From positions 1 to 33,073 of the forward strand of contig JAQIBX010000155.1 of assembly GCA_027858895.1 (NCBI GenBank): a stretch of DNA of 33,073 nucleotides, written 5' to 3'. The translations under genes were made by a program, and so were the position numbers. The notes beneath the pieces were generated by a model. That model did no database searches, was not told the origin of the DNA, and was given only the letters and a program-made list of their open reading frames with translations. The DNA is from Desulfuromusa sp. GTDB lineage: Bacteria; Desulfobacterota; Desulfuromonadia; Desulfuromonadales; Geopsychrobacteraceae. Shown here one piece after another: positions 1 to 8,597 of this stretch. Within the stretch, counting starts at the first letter, position 1; every line of letters starts with the position of its first letter.

Positions 1-939
1 AATCATACTGGCGCACATAAGATCAATCATTGTTTGGGCGAAGCACTGCTGGCTAAACATATGGGGAAAACCAAGGTGTTGGCTGAAACGGGTGCGGGAC
101 AGCATGGCGTGGCTCTGGCTACAGCATGTGCACTGCTGGGTATCGAGTGTGAAATTCATATGGGGGAAATCGATATCAAAAAAGAGCATCCCAATGTCAC
201 CAAAATGAAAATCCTGGGTTGTAAGCTGGTTCCTGTCAGTCGTGGCACCAGAACCCTGAAAGATGCTGTTGACAGCGCCTTTGAAGAATACTTGAAAGAT
301 CCAGTTAACTTTTTCTATGCCATCGGTTCGGTGGTTGGACCGCACCCATTTCCAAAAATGGTACGTGATTTCCAGACTGTTGTTGGTATCGAAGCGCGCG
401 AACAGTTTCAGGCCAAAGAGGGACGCCTCCCCGATTATCTGATGGCCTGTGTTGGGGGTGGTTCCAATGCCATGGGTCTGTTCACCGCTTTTCTGGATGA
501 TAAAGACGTTAAAATGATTGGAGTAGAGTCTGCGGGCAAGGGTCTGGATACTCCGGATCATGCCGCAACTCTGACTTTGGGGAGCAAGGGCTCTCTTCAT
601 GGATTTGAATGCTATAATTTGCAGGATAACGAAGGGAATCCGTTACCAGTTTATTCTATTGCCTCTGGTTTGGATTACCCCGGAGTTGGTCCGCAACATT
701 GTTACCTGAAGGACATTGAGCGGGTACAATATGAGACGATCGATGACAAAGAATGCCTGGATGCCTTTATGAAGTTATCCCGCCTGGAAGGGATTATTCC
801 TGCTTTAGAAAGTGCCCACGCTGTTGCTTATGCGATGAAGCTTGCAAAGAAATTGCCAAAAGAGCAGACGATTCTGATCAACCTGTCTGGTCGCGGTGAT
901 AAAGACGCCGATTTTGTCGCCGAATATTTGTCACTTTAA
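1..939 (+). CDS. trpB: Tryptophan synthase beta chain, 3' part (5' end outside window)
   Basis: The frame is open from the first base and reads NHTGAHKIN immediately, so the gene starts left of the window. The lysine of GAHKIN (bases 19-21) is the PLP Schiff-base lysine of TrpB. Further family motifs are [11 protein letters not shown], the phosphate loop [22 protein letters not shown] and the C-terminal LSGRGDKD. About 312 residues are present of a usual ~395-400, so roughly 85 N-terminal residues are missing. The enzyme condenses indole, delivered by TrpA, with serine to give tryptophan in the cytoplasm. No trpA follows; the next gene is a hydrolase 30 bases on. The internal [12 protein letters not shown] region fits ordinary TrpB rather than the TrpB2 branch. 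Identity is secure; any operon membership cannot be judged. Confidence 0.95.
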   Translation, partial: NHTGAHKINHCLGEALLAKHMGKTKVLAETGAGQHGVALATACALLGIECEIHMGEIDIKKEHPNVTKMKILGCKLVPVSRGTRTLKDAVDSAFEEYLKDPVNFFYAIGSVVGPHPFPKMVRDFQTVVGIEAREQFQAKEGRLPDYLMACVGGGSNAMGLFTAFLDDKDVKMIGVESAGKGLDTPDHAATLTLGSKGSLHGFECYNLQDNEGNPLPVYSIASGLDYPGVGPQHCYLKDIERVQYETIDDKECLDAFMKLSRLEGIIPALESAHAVAYAMKLAKKLPKEQTILINLSGRGDKDADFVAEYLSL

Positions 940-969
940 CCTTTTGAGGAACAAATTTGAGGCAGGCTG

Positions 970-1824
970 ATGATGCGTTTTTCCCAGATAGACGTTCGCA
1001 CTGAGGATAACAAAACCATTGTCGGGCGGATGTTCGTTCCAGAAGGTGAGCTGATTGCCGCAGTCTTGATTGTTCCGGGGATGGGGGTGCAGCAGCGCTA
1101 TTACGCAGCTTTTGCCGAATGGCTGAGCGAGCAGGGATATCTGGTTGCCACTTTTGATTATCGCGGTATCGGCTTGTCCCTCTCCGGGCGTTTGCGGGAT
1201 TTTCAAACCAATATAATAGACTGGATGCGGTTTGATAGTGCAGCGATGGTCAAAGCGGTTGTTGATGTTGCGGGTGGAAAACCCCTCTATTGGATTGGGC
1301 ACAGCCTGGGCGGGCAGCTTTTTCCATTTATGCCTGATCAGTCGTATGTGGATAAAATGGTCACTGTGGCATCTGGGAGTGGCTACTGGCGTGACGCTCC
1401 ACCGAGACTTCGACGAGTCTCCTGGTATTTGTGGTACTTGATGGTGCCACTGTCATTGCGACTGTTCGGGTATTTTCCTGGCAAGCGACTGCGCAAGGTC
1501 GGTGATTTGCCACATGATGTCATGACGCAGTGGCGGCGCTGGTGCCTTAATCCTGATTATGTTGTTGGTGTGGAAGGTGAACAGACTCGACAGTTATACT
1601 CCAATGTAACAATTCCGATAACCTCTCTGTCTTTTACTGACGATGAATATATGTCTGCACGCAATATTGAATCTCTGCATGAATTTTATTCGTCAGCTCC
1701 ACGAACGATGAAAAGGATCAGTCCCAGTGAGATCAGTGTAGAAAAGATCGGGCATTTTGGTTTTTTCCGGTCACAATTCAAAGAGACTCTTTGGGAGAAA
1801 TATCTGCTTCCTGAATTGTCTTGA
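970..1824 (+). CDS. Alpha/beta hydrolase (COG4757-like, serine hydrolase)
   Basis: This 284-residue protein has an alpha/beta-hydrolase fold pattern: an oxyanion-type PGMG turn near residue 36, the FDYRGIGLS strand-turn near 62-70, and the nucleophile elbow GHSLGG with Ser112. Asp224 or Asp225 (SFTDDEYM) and His262 (KIGHFGFF) are the likely remaining triad members. No signal peptide is seen, so it is probably cytoplasmic. The overall pattern resembles predicted hydrolases of the COG4757 type; the substrate is unknown, and an esterase or thioesterase role is only an inference. The start has two tandem ATGs at 970 and 973 behind a GAGGCAGG-like ribosome site. It lies 30 bases after trpB and may be co-transcribed with it, but a role in tryptophan synthesis is not implied. 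Confidence 0.85.
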   Translation: MMRFSQIDVRTEDNKTIVGRMFVPEGELIAAVLIVPGMGVQQRYYAAFAEWLSEQGYLVATFDYRGIGLSLSGRLRDFQTNIIDWMRFDSAAMVKAVVDVAGGKPLYWIGHSLGGQLFPFMPDQSYVDKMVTVASGSGYWRDAPPRLRRVSWYLWYLMVPLSLRLFGYFPGKRLRKVGDLPHDVMTQWRRWCLNPDYVVGVEGEQTRQLYSNVTIPITSLSFTDDEYMSARNIESLHEFYSSAPRTMKRISPSEISVEKIGHFGFFRSQFKETLWEKYLLPELS

Positions 1825-1908
1825 TCTGTGTGCTTCATTGGTTTCCGGTCTTGTATTCGATGCGAAACGGACGGAAAATTTAGAAATAAGAGCTCTCTGA
1901 GTATGATA

Positions 1909-4035
1909 TCAGCAAGCCTTGACCACCATCAAGGTGATGTCATCATCCCGGGACTGGTCACCTCTGAAACTGTCCAGCGCTGTGATCAGTTGTTTGGCGA
2001 TGCTGTCAGCACTGGCTTCTGCATGCCGAATCAATAGTTCATGAACCCTTTCGGTGCCGAACATCTCTCCATCCATGTTGCGTGCTTCCCAAATTCCGTC
2101 AGTGCCGATTAACAGGATCTCTCCTGGTATAAACTTTGTGATCGGGCCCATTTCATACGGAGTGCCTTTAATAATCCCCAAAGGAATTCCCGAGCTGTAA
2201 AGTTCTTTCACCTGTCCATCTGTTTGATAGAAAAAAAATGGCGCATGGCCTGCTGATATCCAGGCCAGGGATCGATCTTCTGGATTGAGGACACCATAAA
2301 ACATGGTCATGAAATAGGCATCAGCAGTCCCCCTGCAGAGATAATCATTGAGCTCACTAGTCAGTGTTTCAAGGTTAGATCCGTGACGGTCAACCAGGGA
2401 GTGGAGAACCCCACGGGCAGTCGCCATCACCAGTGCAGTTCCAATGCCGTGGCCGGAAACATCGCCGACCGCTAGACCGAACTTCTGCTGCCCAGAACTT
2501 TTTAATTCAATATAGTCGAAATAATCGCCACCGGTTTCATCACAGTAGAGACTGAGTGCTGCTAGATCAAAGTTGGGACAGATAGGTGCTGAATCGGGTA
2601 GTAGCTGTTGTTGGATCTCTTTGGCTAATGCCAAGGATTGTTTCATCTGCTCTCGTTCTTTCAACCTGCTCCCCAACCCGTTAAAAATATGACCAAGATT
2701 TTCCAACTCGTCGCCGGTGTGAATTTCAACTTTGGCATCAAAGTTTCCTTCAGATAGCTGGTTTGCTGCCGTAGCCAATTGCATAACCGGCTGGGTGACT
2801 TTGCGGGAACGAATAATTGCTAACAAAATGGCAGCAGCGACAACAAAAACTGTCAGTGCTGCACTGATTTTGAGACTTAAGGATATTTGTTGATTGACAT
2901 ATTTTTCTGCAATGACCGCTTGGGTAATAATTTGTTGATAGGGGACAATAACCAGCGGAAATGGTTCATCTGCGATTCGAGAACCGTAGGCCCAAAGAGA
3001 TTCCTCCCCCTGATAGGTAATTTTTCTGACAGCGGAAGTTCCATTAATGAGGTCATGCTGAATTTCTTGCAATTGTGGGTCGGTCATATCCAGATATTCA
3101 TGCTCAACTGGCATCCGCCAATCTAAAGAATAGTCTTCGCTCCGGTTACGGAGTAGGACTTCCAGCTGTTGCATTGGATCAGGTGCGTCTTCATGGTAAA
3201 TAAGAACCATACTTTTAGCGTCATCGACCCATTCAGCCGGGATACTCCAATCAGCAAAGAATTGTCGGTAGTCGATATCCAGGGCTGTGACCCCTGCTAA
3301 TTTGCCATCAGCAGCATAAATTGGTCTTGCCAGGGTCAAGATCAGGGTGCCAGTTGTCAAATCCGTCAGAATCTGTTGGATTGGCTCCCCTTTGGCGACT
3401 GCGTCCTTATACCACTGGCGTTGCCGTGGGTCGTAGGAGTCCGGGTAGCCCCCTTTGCCGGGATAACTGGAGTGGATTCCAGATTCCAGTGCGGTGTATT
3501 GCCAGAGAAACAGGTCGGGTTGGATATTGTGTAAGGTCTTGTAGACGTCAGGCATGCTGCTCATTTGCTTGAGTTCTTCAGCAACCTCGAGCGGCTTTCT
3601 CCCTTGAGCTAGAAAAATAACTTGCTGGGAATAGGACACTGGGATCGGTATCAGCTTCCCACCTTTAGTCAGGCGTTGGCGTTTTTCCGTCTCTATCAGA
3701 TCTTCTGGGCGATTCTGTGGGGAGGCATAGTCAGTAGAAAAAAAGATTGGTTGGGGGTATTCGGGAGCGGCAGAAGATAATCTGCATTCAACCGCCTGTG
3801 CCTGAATCTGCAGAGCCAGCAACCCCATTGCTTTATCCCGCTTAAGGATTCGACCAAAGTCATCGACTAAGGTATGGAGGAGGGTTGTTGCACTACTATT
3901 AAGTAGAACGTGGGTATCGCTGGCAAGTTTGTTGCCAAAATGGAGCATTGAGCCCCGTTGGAAAAGAAAACTTAGACTCAAAGGGAGTAAGGTGATCGTT
4001 AATAGCAGGATCAAAAGCCTGGTGCGAAACTTCAT
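1909..4035 (-). CDS. Membrane-bound SpoIIE/RsbU-type PP2C phosphatase with dCACHE sensor and HAMP
   Basis: The 708 residues divide clearly. A first membrane helix lies at about 7-27. A periplasmic double-CACHE-like sensor spans about 30-380, including YDPRQRQWYKDA at 201-212 and LAGVTALDIDY at 246-256. A second membrane helix lies at about 385-408, followed by HAMP at about 409-462 and a short coiled linker. The C-terminal SpoIIE/PP2C phosphatase spans about 485-708. Its metal-binding acidic residues are visible: Asp504 in TGGDYFDY, Asp525 in GDVSGHG, Asp646 in GTDGIWE, and the DDD at 697-699. Such proteins dephosphorylate anti-sigma-factor antagonists (STAS proteins) in response to a periplasmic ligand. 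No STAS, anti-sigma kinase or sigma gene lies nearby, so the partner is unknown. The start has a GGGAA element upstream. Confidence 0.92.
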   Translation of the reverse strand: MKFRTRLLILLLTITLLPLSLSFLFQRGSMLHFGNKLASDTHVLLNSSATTLLHTLVDDFGRILKRDKAMGLLALQIQAQAVECRLSSAAPEYPQPIFFSTDYASPQNRPEDLIETEKRQRLTKGGKLIPIPVSYSQQVIFLAQGRKPLEVAEELKQMSSMPDVYKTLHNIQPDLFLWQYTALESGIHSSYPGKGGYPDSYDPRQRQWYKDAVAKGEPIQQILTDLTTGTLILTLARPIYAADGKLAGVTALDIDYRQFFADWSIPAEWVDDAKSMVLIYHEDAPDPMQQLEVLLRNRSEDYSLDWRMPVEHEYLDMTDPQLQEIQHDLINGTSAVRKITYQGEESLWAYGSRIADEPFPLVIVPYQQIITQAVIAEKYVNQQISLSLKISAALTVFVVAAAILLAIIRSRKVTQPVMQLATAANQLSEGNFDAKVEIHTGDELENLGHIFNGLGSRLKEREQMKQSLALAKEIQQQLLPDSAPICPNFDLAALSLYCDETGGDYFDYIELKSSGQQKFGLAVGDVSGHGIGTALVMATARGVLHSLVDRHGSNLETLTSELNDYLCRGTADAYFMTMFYGVLNPEDRSLAWISAGHAPFFFYQTDGQVKELYSSGIPLGIIKGTPYEMGPITKFIPGEILLIGTDGIWEARNMDGEMFGTERVHELLIRHAEASADSIAKQLITALDSFRGDQSRDDDITLMVVKAC

Positions 4036-4131
4036 AGGGTTCCCATGGTTTTTTCTTTTCCCACATAAAAAACTATCTTCTGTCTAAGCATAGCAGCTTT
4101 GAAACAGAGTAAAAGTCTAATCAATTATTTT

Positions 4132-5298
4132 CTATTCTTCCAGCCAGCTCAGGATAGCTGCTTGTTCAGTTTTCCATTGGGCATCAAGGCGTAAGTTGAG
4201 AAAAGTTTTCAGCAAACTGTCAAACATCTGTTCGCCTTCTTCAATCGCGGCAAGTTTGGTGAAAAAAGCTGCTTCTGCTTCCGCCAAGGGATCATCGTTT
4301 GGGTCTTTTTCCGGGCGGATCATAGGGGTGCGGTAGCTGCCGAACTGGAAGCGTTCACCCTTTAACGTCAGTTTCCAACCATCATCCTCATTCTGCTGTA
4401 AATGAATTGTCGCTTCTTCAATCAGTTTCCCTTGCCGCAGGGCCGCTCTGACTTCCAGATATTGATCCTGTGGGCCGGCGACGACAATTTTTTGCACCCC
4501 TTCTTGCCCACCACCGATCAACACCAAACGGTTGTCAAGAAAGGCAGTAAAGGGCTGCTTTTCAAGGAGTGGTCCGGAAGTTGTGACTTGATAACGGGAG
4601 TCTGAATTGAGGGTGCGATAAAACAGCCACTGTAGAAAATCAATTCCAAGCCAACGGTTGGCTTCTATTTGTTCCAGGATGTTTTCAGTTTGCGCTTTAT
4701 TCGCTTGCTGTAGTGGTTCTTGTAGTAGTTCAGGAAGGACTTGTGCAGCTCGTGCCAGCGGATGAAACAATTGCAGTCGCAGGTCTGGAAAAGTCTGATG
4801 AAATAATCCCTGGAAACTGTCAATTGTATTCTGACCGAGGGAACAGAAACGAATCAGTTGCCGATCGGTATCCCAGATTACATCATAAAACGATGGTGTC
4901 GGTAATGTCCGTGCCAGAAGTGAGCTGCGTGCCTGATCGCGAATCTGTTCTTTTTCCCCTTTTGGGACGTAGTTCAGGGTCGGCTGTTCTGCCAGGAATT
5001 TTTCGCTCAGTTGAATCACTTGTCGTTTTAGCAGTGCCGCGGGGATTCGGCGACGATCTTGACGTAAACTAAAGTACAAATAGTGGTCGCGCCAACAGCA
5101 GTTTGGAGAGGTGAAATCGCTGCAATCGTAATCATCCAGCTGAACCCAGCCGGTTGATAGTTCATCGGCAGACTGTTCGATGGAACGGAACCCTTCTGTC
5201 GCCAGTTTTTCCTGTAGATCTTGATATTTTTCTTGAGGATTGAGTGAACCAGTCACTTGAAAATAACAAATACTGGCGGATGTAGCCAGAAAGCCCAT
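4132..5298 (-). CDS. rdgC: Recombination-associated protein RdgC-like
   Basis: This 388-residue protein follows the RdgC plan. It has an N-terminal segment with a GWVQLDDYD element, matching the GWVPP region of E. coli RdgC. A block follows with LLKRQVIQLSEKF and KGEKEQIRDQARSSLLARTLP, matching the family's EKDSLKDEVLHSLLPRAF region. Next comes VIWDTDRQLIRFCSLGQNTID, and the C-terminal half is divergent. RdgC of E. coli forms a ring around DNA and restrains RecA; that role is known for the family, not shown here. The length is somewhat above the ~300 residues of E. coli. The start is fixed by AAAGGAGA five bases before the ATG. It is a lone gene about 100 bases from the phosphatase and 60 from the J-domain gene. 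Family assignment is good; function in this lineage is less certain. Confidence 0.8.
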   Translation of the reverse strand: MGFLATSASICYFQVTGSLNPQEKYQDLQEKLATEGFRSIEQSADELSTGWVQLDDYDCSDFTSPNCCWRDHYLYFSLRQDRRRIPAALLKRQVIQLSEKFLAEQPTLNYVPKGEKEQIRDQARSSLLARTLPTPSFYDVIWDTDRQLIRFCSLGQNTIDSFQGLFHQTFPDLRLQLFHPLARAAQVLPELLQEPLQQANKAQTENILEQIEANRWLGIDFLQWLFYRTLNSDSRYQVTTSGPLLEKQPFTAFLDNRLVLIGGGQEGVQKIVVAGPQDQYLEVRAALRQGKLIEEATIHLQQNEDDGWKLTLKGERFQFGSYRTPMIRPEKDPNDDPLAEAEAAFFTKLAAIEEGEQMFDSLLKTFLNLRLDAQWKTEQAAILSWLEE

Positions 5299-5359
5299 GG
5301 GATCTCCTTTAAGACATGTGAGGGTCTGAGAGTCGCGAATTCAGTAAGAAGGTGCCTGT

Positions 5360-6127
5360 TTAGCTGTGGTGAAAATAATAATAATGACTATTGAACCCAT
5401 TGCGGAAGGTTTGGTTGTGTTCGGCGAGTTGCAAGAGTAATTGATTGAGTGTTGCTTCGTTAAAATAACCCTGCTCAACAAAATATTGGCCCATCTGTTT
5501 TTGTTGGCTTCGCTGGTGAAAGAGGAGGGTACGAACCTGTCGTTGGTTGAGTAGCCCAAGGTGTTCTGCACGTTCACCAAACTTACGGAAGCCGCTGCGA
5601 TGGTGAATGATTTGTTGAATGTTTCCTTCATTGAGCCAGCCCCAGCGCCGGGCGATCATACCCAGAGCGGGACGCTGCTGCCTTTGCCAGGTTATTACCG
5701 CGATCATGGCATGAAATGGGATGACTCCCAAATAGTAGAGAAATAGACCGAACTGCAGTGGTCGAGTCGGGAGTGGACCGCGTCGTTGCTGCTGATCGGG
5801 TGGGGCTTGAGGTCGTTGCTTTGCTGGGGTGTATGTAGAATAGCTGCAAGAAAAATTTGCAGAGGAAAACAGATTTCGTTGTTTGAGATAAGTCAGAACC
5901 GTTTGATGTGCCTGATTAAGGTCCTGGAACATGCGATGCTGTTTTGTGCGGGTATCGCCAGAAGAAACTGCAAAGCGATCAGGGTGGGTTGTTTTAGCCC
6001 TCTTACGATAGGCTGAGCGTACACCCGCTGGTTGCAGATAAAACAAGAAGTCCCTGTCTAGCTGAAGTTTAGAGCCAAACAAGGTTCGGCACGCTCGAAA
6101 AACTTCTGTGTCTGTCACCTGTGTCAT
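5360..6127 (-). CDS. J-domain protein with C-terminal GspE-N-like repeats
   Basis: The 255-residue product has an N-terminal J-domain: an SAYRKRAK helix followed by the diagnostic HPD at residues 48-50, then FQDLNQAHQTVLTYL as the last helix. J-domains stimulate the ATPase of DnaK-type Hsp70 proteins. A low-complexity proline/glutamine linker (about 95-120) leads to a C-terminal region (about 125-245). That region contains short units such as IARRWGWLNEGNIQQI, AEHLGLLNQRQVRTLL and MGQYFVEQGYFNEATLNQLL. These resemble the N-terminal domain of type II secretion/pilus ATPases (GspE-N/MshEN-like), but this is only a pattern match. Zinc-finger and peptide-binding domains of DnaJ are absent, so it is not a general DnaJ. 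The start follows AGGAAA. The tail is rich in Tyr and His. Confidence 0.8.
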   Translation of the reverse strand: MTQVTDTEVFRACRTLFGSKLQLDRDFLFYLQPAGVRSAYRKRAKTTHPDRFAVSSGDTRTKQHRMFQDLNQAHQTVLTYLKQRNLFSSANFSCSYSTYTPAKQRPQAPPDQQQRRGPLPTRPLQFGLFLYYLGVIPFHAMIAVITWQRQQRPALGMIARRWGWLNEGNIQQIIHHRSGFRKFGERAEHLGLLNQRQVRTLLFHQRSQQKQMGQYFVEQGYFNEATLNQLLLQLAEHNQTFRNGFNSHYYYFHHS

Positions 6128-6230
6128 TATGTTTTCCTGGCTGATAGCTGGTCGGACGATTATCAGGTTTTATAGCCTAGAATGTGCTTGATGTCTATCC
6201 TGAAACTCTGGATGAATGCGGGTGAATTAC

Positions 6231-6926
6231 TCATTTTCCTTTAGCGATAAACGTGTCAATTCGTTGCTGATCTTCACTCAGGATATTACTAAAACGCATC
6301 CCGGCTGTGAGCACTGATTCGTCCTGCATGCAGATCCAGACAACTTCAGCAATTGCGCAGACTGGGGGGTTTCCATCTTCCAGATTGATAAGAATCAGGC
6401 AGAGTTCCCCTTGGTCAGCTGGTGGTTTGATGGAAAATCGCATTCCTCCAGAACTGATATTAACCCGACACGACTTGAAGCCATCAAAGACAAGCGGGGC
6501 TTCCGGGCTGTGAAGAGCTTCAAGATTTTTCTCCCAGATCTCTCGCATCGTTTGCAGAGTTTTTGCTGCTCGACTGAAGCGGATGGGAAGTTGACAATCG
6601 AAACGCTGGCTGATGCGCCGTTGGAACATTTCTAAATCAGGGTTGAGTTGCAGGGTGAACTTCTCCCCGTCAATTTTTTCTTTAAAGCTTCCGGTGGTTC
6701 GTACTCCTAACCCCATAGCTTCGGTACTGATCTCAAAGGAAAGCCCTTCACTAAAGGGGTATTGGTCAACTGCATTTGCACCATAAGGTAGGGATAGGAG
6801 AAGTGAATCTTCCTCCAGAGAAACAACAAATACCGTCAAAAACTCTGTGCGACCTTTTTGCTCTGTGTCATTCTGTGCTTTGAGCAGAAGCTGCTGACCC
6901 GATTTAAAATAGCGTTGATAGTTCAT
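6231..6926 (-). CDS. PilZ-domain protein (YcgR-like two-domain layout)
   Basis: This 231-residue protein has an N-terminal beta-rich domain (about 1-95) of the kind found before PilZ in YcgR-type proteins, then a PilZ domain. The c-di-GMP-binding signature is intact: the arginine pair in RISQR (Arg104 and Arg108) and N-I-S-S-G-G at 156-161, matching (D/N)xSxxG. It is therefore expected to bind cyclic di-GMP and to act as a cytoplasmic effector, possibly on motility or adhesion. No flagellar, pilus or diguanylate cyclase gene lies nearby to point to the target. It begins 176 bases from the divergent methyltransferase gene, so the two probably have separate promoters in the AT-rich interval. 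Family assignment is strong; the output is unknown. Confidence 0.88.
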   Translation of the reverse strand: MNYQRYFKSGQQLLLKAQNDTEQKGRTEFLTVFVVSLEEDSLLLSLPYGANAVDQYPFSEGLSFEISTEAMGLGVRTTGSFKEKIDGEKFTLQLNPDLEMFQRRISQRFDCQLPIRFSRAAKTLQTMREIWEKNLEALHSPEAPLVFDGFKSCRVNISSGGMRFSIKPPADQGELCLILINLEDGNPPVCAIAEVVWICMQDESVLTAGMRFSNILSEDQQRIDTFIAKGK

Positions 6927-7102
6927 TCTGTTAATCCCATTTTATGTTGTTGATACAGGTTGATCCTGCTTATTTTATAATTTTTCACAGATAAGAACAA
7001 ACCAATAATTTGAAATCGTGAAAATAAATTTAAAATAGAAGAAAAAGTTAAAAATCTTAACAACTTAACGTAAATTTGTTATTTTCTCTTCCGGAGGTAC
7101 TG

Positions 7103-8212
7103 ATGCAGAAACAGAAAAATCTCTATTTTGTGGTGTCCGCGCCCGGGCTTGAAAATATCTGTGCTAAAGAATTAATTAATCTTGGCATTCAACCGATCAA
7201 CATAATCCGTGGCGGTGTTGAATTTGAGGGTGGCCTGCAGGAACTTTATCTTGCCAACTTATGGCTGCGTAGTGCCTCGCGGATCTTGGTTCGCTTGGGA
7301 GAGGTAGCAGCACGCGATTTCCCGATCCTGTTTCAGCGCTTGGCACGGTTGCCATGGGGACGCTTTGTCAAGCCGGGGCAGGCCTATGAAATTCGGGTTG
7401 TCAGTCGCGGGTCTCGATTAATACACACTGGTCGGATTGCGGAAGTGTGCGAGGCCGCTATGACCAAAGTTCTGGGTGAGAAAAATGGGGAATCGGAGCT
7501 GCGGCAGAAGATTTTCCTCCGAATGAATGATAATCGTTGTCAGGTTTCTATCGATAGTTCTGGGGAAAATCTGCATCGTCGTGGTTATCGGCAAGCGAGA
7601 GTTGCGGCACCATTACGGGAAACTCTGGCAGCTGGTTGTTTGTTGGCTTGTAACTATGACGGCTCATCCCCTCTGCTTGATATGATGACAGGCTCGGGAA
7701 CCTTTGCTATAGAGGCGGCATTGATTGCATTACACAGGGCTCCGGGAATGGCGCGTGATTTTGCCTTTATGAATTGGCCTAAATATCGTTCGGGATTATG
7801 GCAGCAGCTGTTGATAGAGGCAAAGCGGGAAGAAAAATCGACAATTCCTGCCCCAATTTTAGCGGTTGACAATAATCCGAAAGCGATTGCGGCGGTACAG
7901 AAAAATTTAGAGGAAATTGGCCTGGATGGGTTGATTCAACTGTCGTGTGGCAATATGCAGCAGCTTCAACCGCAGTTTCCAAACGGGCTGATGATCTGTA
8001 ACCCTCCTTATGGGGAACGCCTCGGTAAAAATGCGAGTTTAAAATCTCTGTACCACGATTTAGGCAGGGTTTATGGAGAAACTTTTGCCGACTGGCAGGG
8101 GGTTATAATTTGCCCGGAGTCCGAACTTATAAAAACAACCGGCATTTCCTTTTCTCCATTACTTCGTTTTGCAAACGGTGGAATTAAGGTCGCTTTGCTT
8201 GAAAAGTCTTGA
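7103..8212 (+). CDS. THUMP-domain class I SAM-dependent RNA methyltransferase (RlmL N-domain / UPF0020 type)
   Basis: The 369-residue protein begins at ATG 7103, chosen because GGAGG lies five bases upstream; a TTG 27 bases earlier has no ribosome site. Residues about 5-165 form the ferredoxin-like plus THUMP RNA-binding part (VSAPGLENICAKEL, YEIRVVSRGSRLIHTGRIAE). Residues 170-369 form the Rossmann methyltransferase with motif I LLDMMTGSGTF at 191-201 and the catalytic NPPYG at 300-304, the signature of N2-guanine methylation. It matches the N-terminal half of E. coli RlmL (23S rRNA m2G2445) and its stand-alone relatives, so an rRNA or tRNA guanine is the likely substrate. It sits directly before rpsU, and the rpsU promoter candidate overlaps its stop codon. 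Confidence 0.88.
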   Translation: MQKQKNLYFVVSAPGLENICAKELINLGIQPINIIRGGVEFEGGLQELYLANLWLRSASRILVRLGEVAARDFPILFQRLARLPWGRFVKPGQAYEIRVVSRGSRLIHTGRIAEVCEAAMTKVLGEKNGESELRQKIFLRMNDNRCQVSIDSSGENLHRRGYRQARVAAPLRETLAAGCLLACNYDGSSPLLDMMTGSGTFAIEAALIALHRAPGMARDFAFMNWPKYRSGLWQQLLIEAKREEKSTIPAPILAVDNNPKAIAAVQKNLEEIGLDGLIQLSCGNMQQLQPQFPNGLMICNPPYGERLGKNASLKSLYHDLGRVYGETFADWQGVIICPESELIKTTGISFSPLLRFANGGIKVALLEKS

Positions 8213-8238
8213 CTTGTCCTGGGGTCAGAAGGTATAAG
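8209..8238 (+). promoter_or_regulatory. Candidate sigma-70 promoter for rpsU
   Basis: TTGACT (8209-8214) and TATAAG (8233-8238) are separated by 18 bases. The -35 element overlaps the stop codon of the methyltransferase gene. The predicted start would lie about 50 bases before the rpsU start codon. This is a pattern match only. Confidence 0.45.
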
Positions 8239-8296
8239 TGCCAGCTCTTGTGGAGGGGACTCCGCAAAGATAGCAAAGAAAGCGGGGTGATTGTCA

Positions 8297-8494
8297 GTGG
8301 AAATCACTGTTATTGATGGTAACGTCGAAAAAGCGATTAAAGTTCTCAAGCGTAAGTTACAGCAAGAAGGTCTTTTTCGTGAAATGAAACAACGTAAATT
8401 TTACGAGAAGCCAAGTATTAAGCGAAAACGTAAAGAGAAAGAAGCCCAGCGTCGTTTACGTAAGAAGCAACGTGCGATGAAGCGGTTTAACTAA
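8297..8494 (+). CDS. rpsU: 30S ribosomal protein S21
   Basis: This small basic protein (65 residues) has the S21 core EKAIKVLKRKLQQEGLFRE followed by MKQRKFYEKPSIKRKRKEK and a lysine/arginine-rich tail. S21 binds the small-subunit platform next to the anti-Shine-Dalgarno region and supports initiation. I place the start at GTG 8297: the ribosome site GGGGTGA (8284-8290) is then six bases away, and the protein begins (M)EITVIDGNVEKA as in relatives. A TTG at 8291 is in frame but would abut the ribosome site. The gene ends at a strong terminator and appears monocistronic or the last gene after the methyltransferase. Confidence 0.93.
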   Translation: MEITVIDGNVEKAIKVLKRKLQQEGLFREMKQRKFYEKPSIKRKRKEKEAQRRLRKKQRAMKRFN

Positions 8495-8530
8495 GCTGCT
8501 TGTATATTAATGATAAAAACAATGAAAAAA

Positions 8531-8562
8531 AGCCGATCCGGGTTCCGGGTCGGCTTTTTTTT
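8531..8562 (+). terminator. Intrinsic terminator after rpsU
   Basis: An 11-base stem (8531-8541 with 8545-8555, one G-T pair) has a three-base loop and is followed by eight T residues. It lies 36 bases after the rpsU stop. Confidence 0.93.
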
Positions 8563-8597
8563 AGGCTATTTTGTTTTGTCCGGAGACCTAACAGGTT

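Noticed and set aside
1828-2037. 69-codon plus-strand frame after the hydrolase gene
   Set aside because: It runs antisense into the phosphatase C-terminus and has no ribosome site or similarity.
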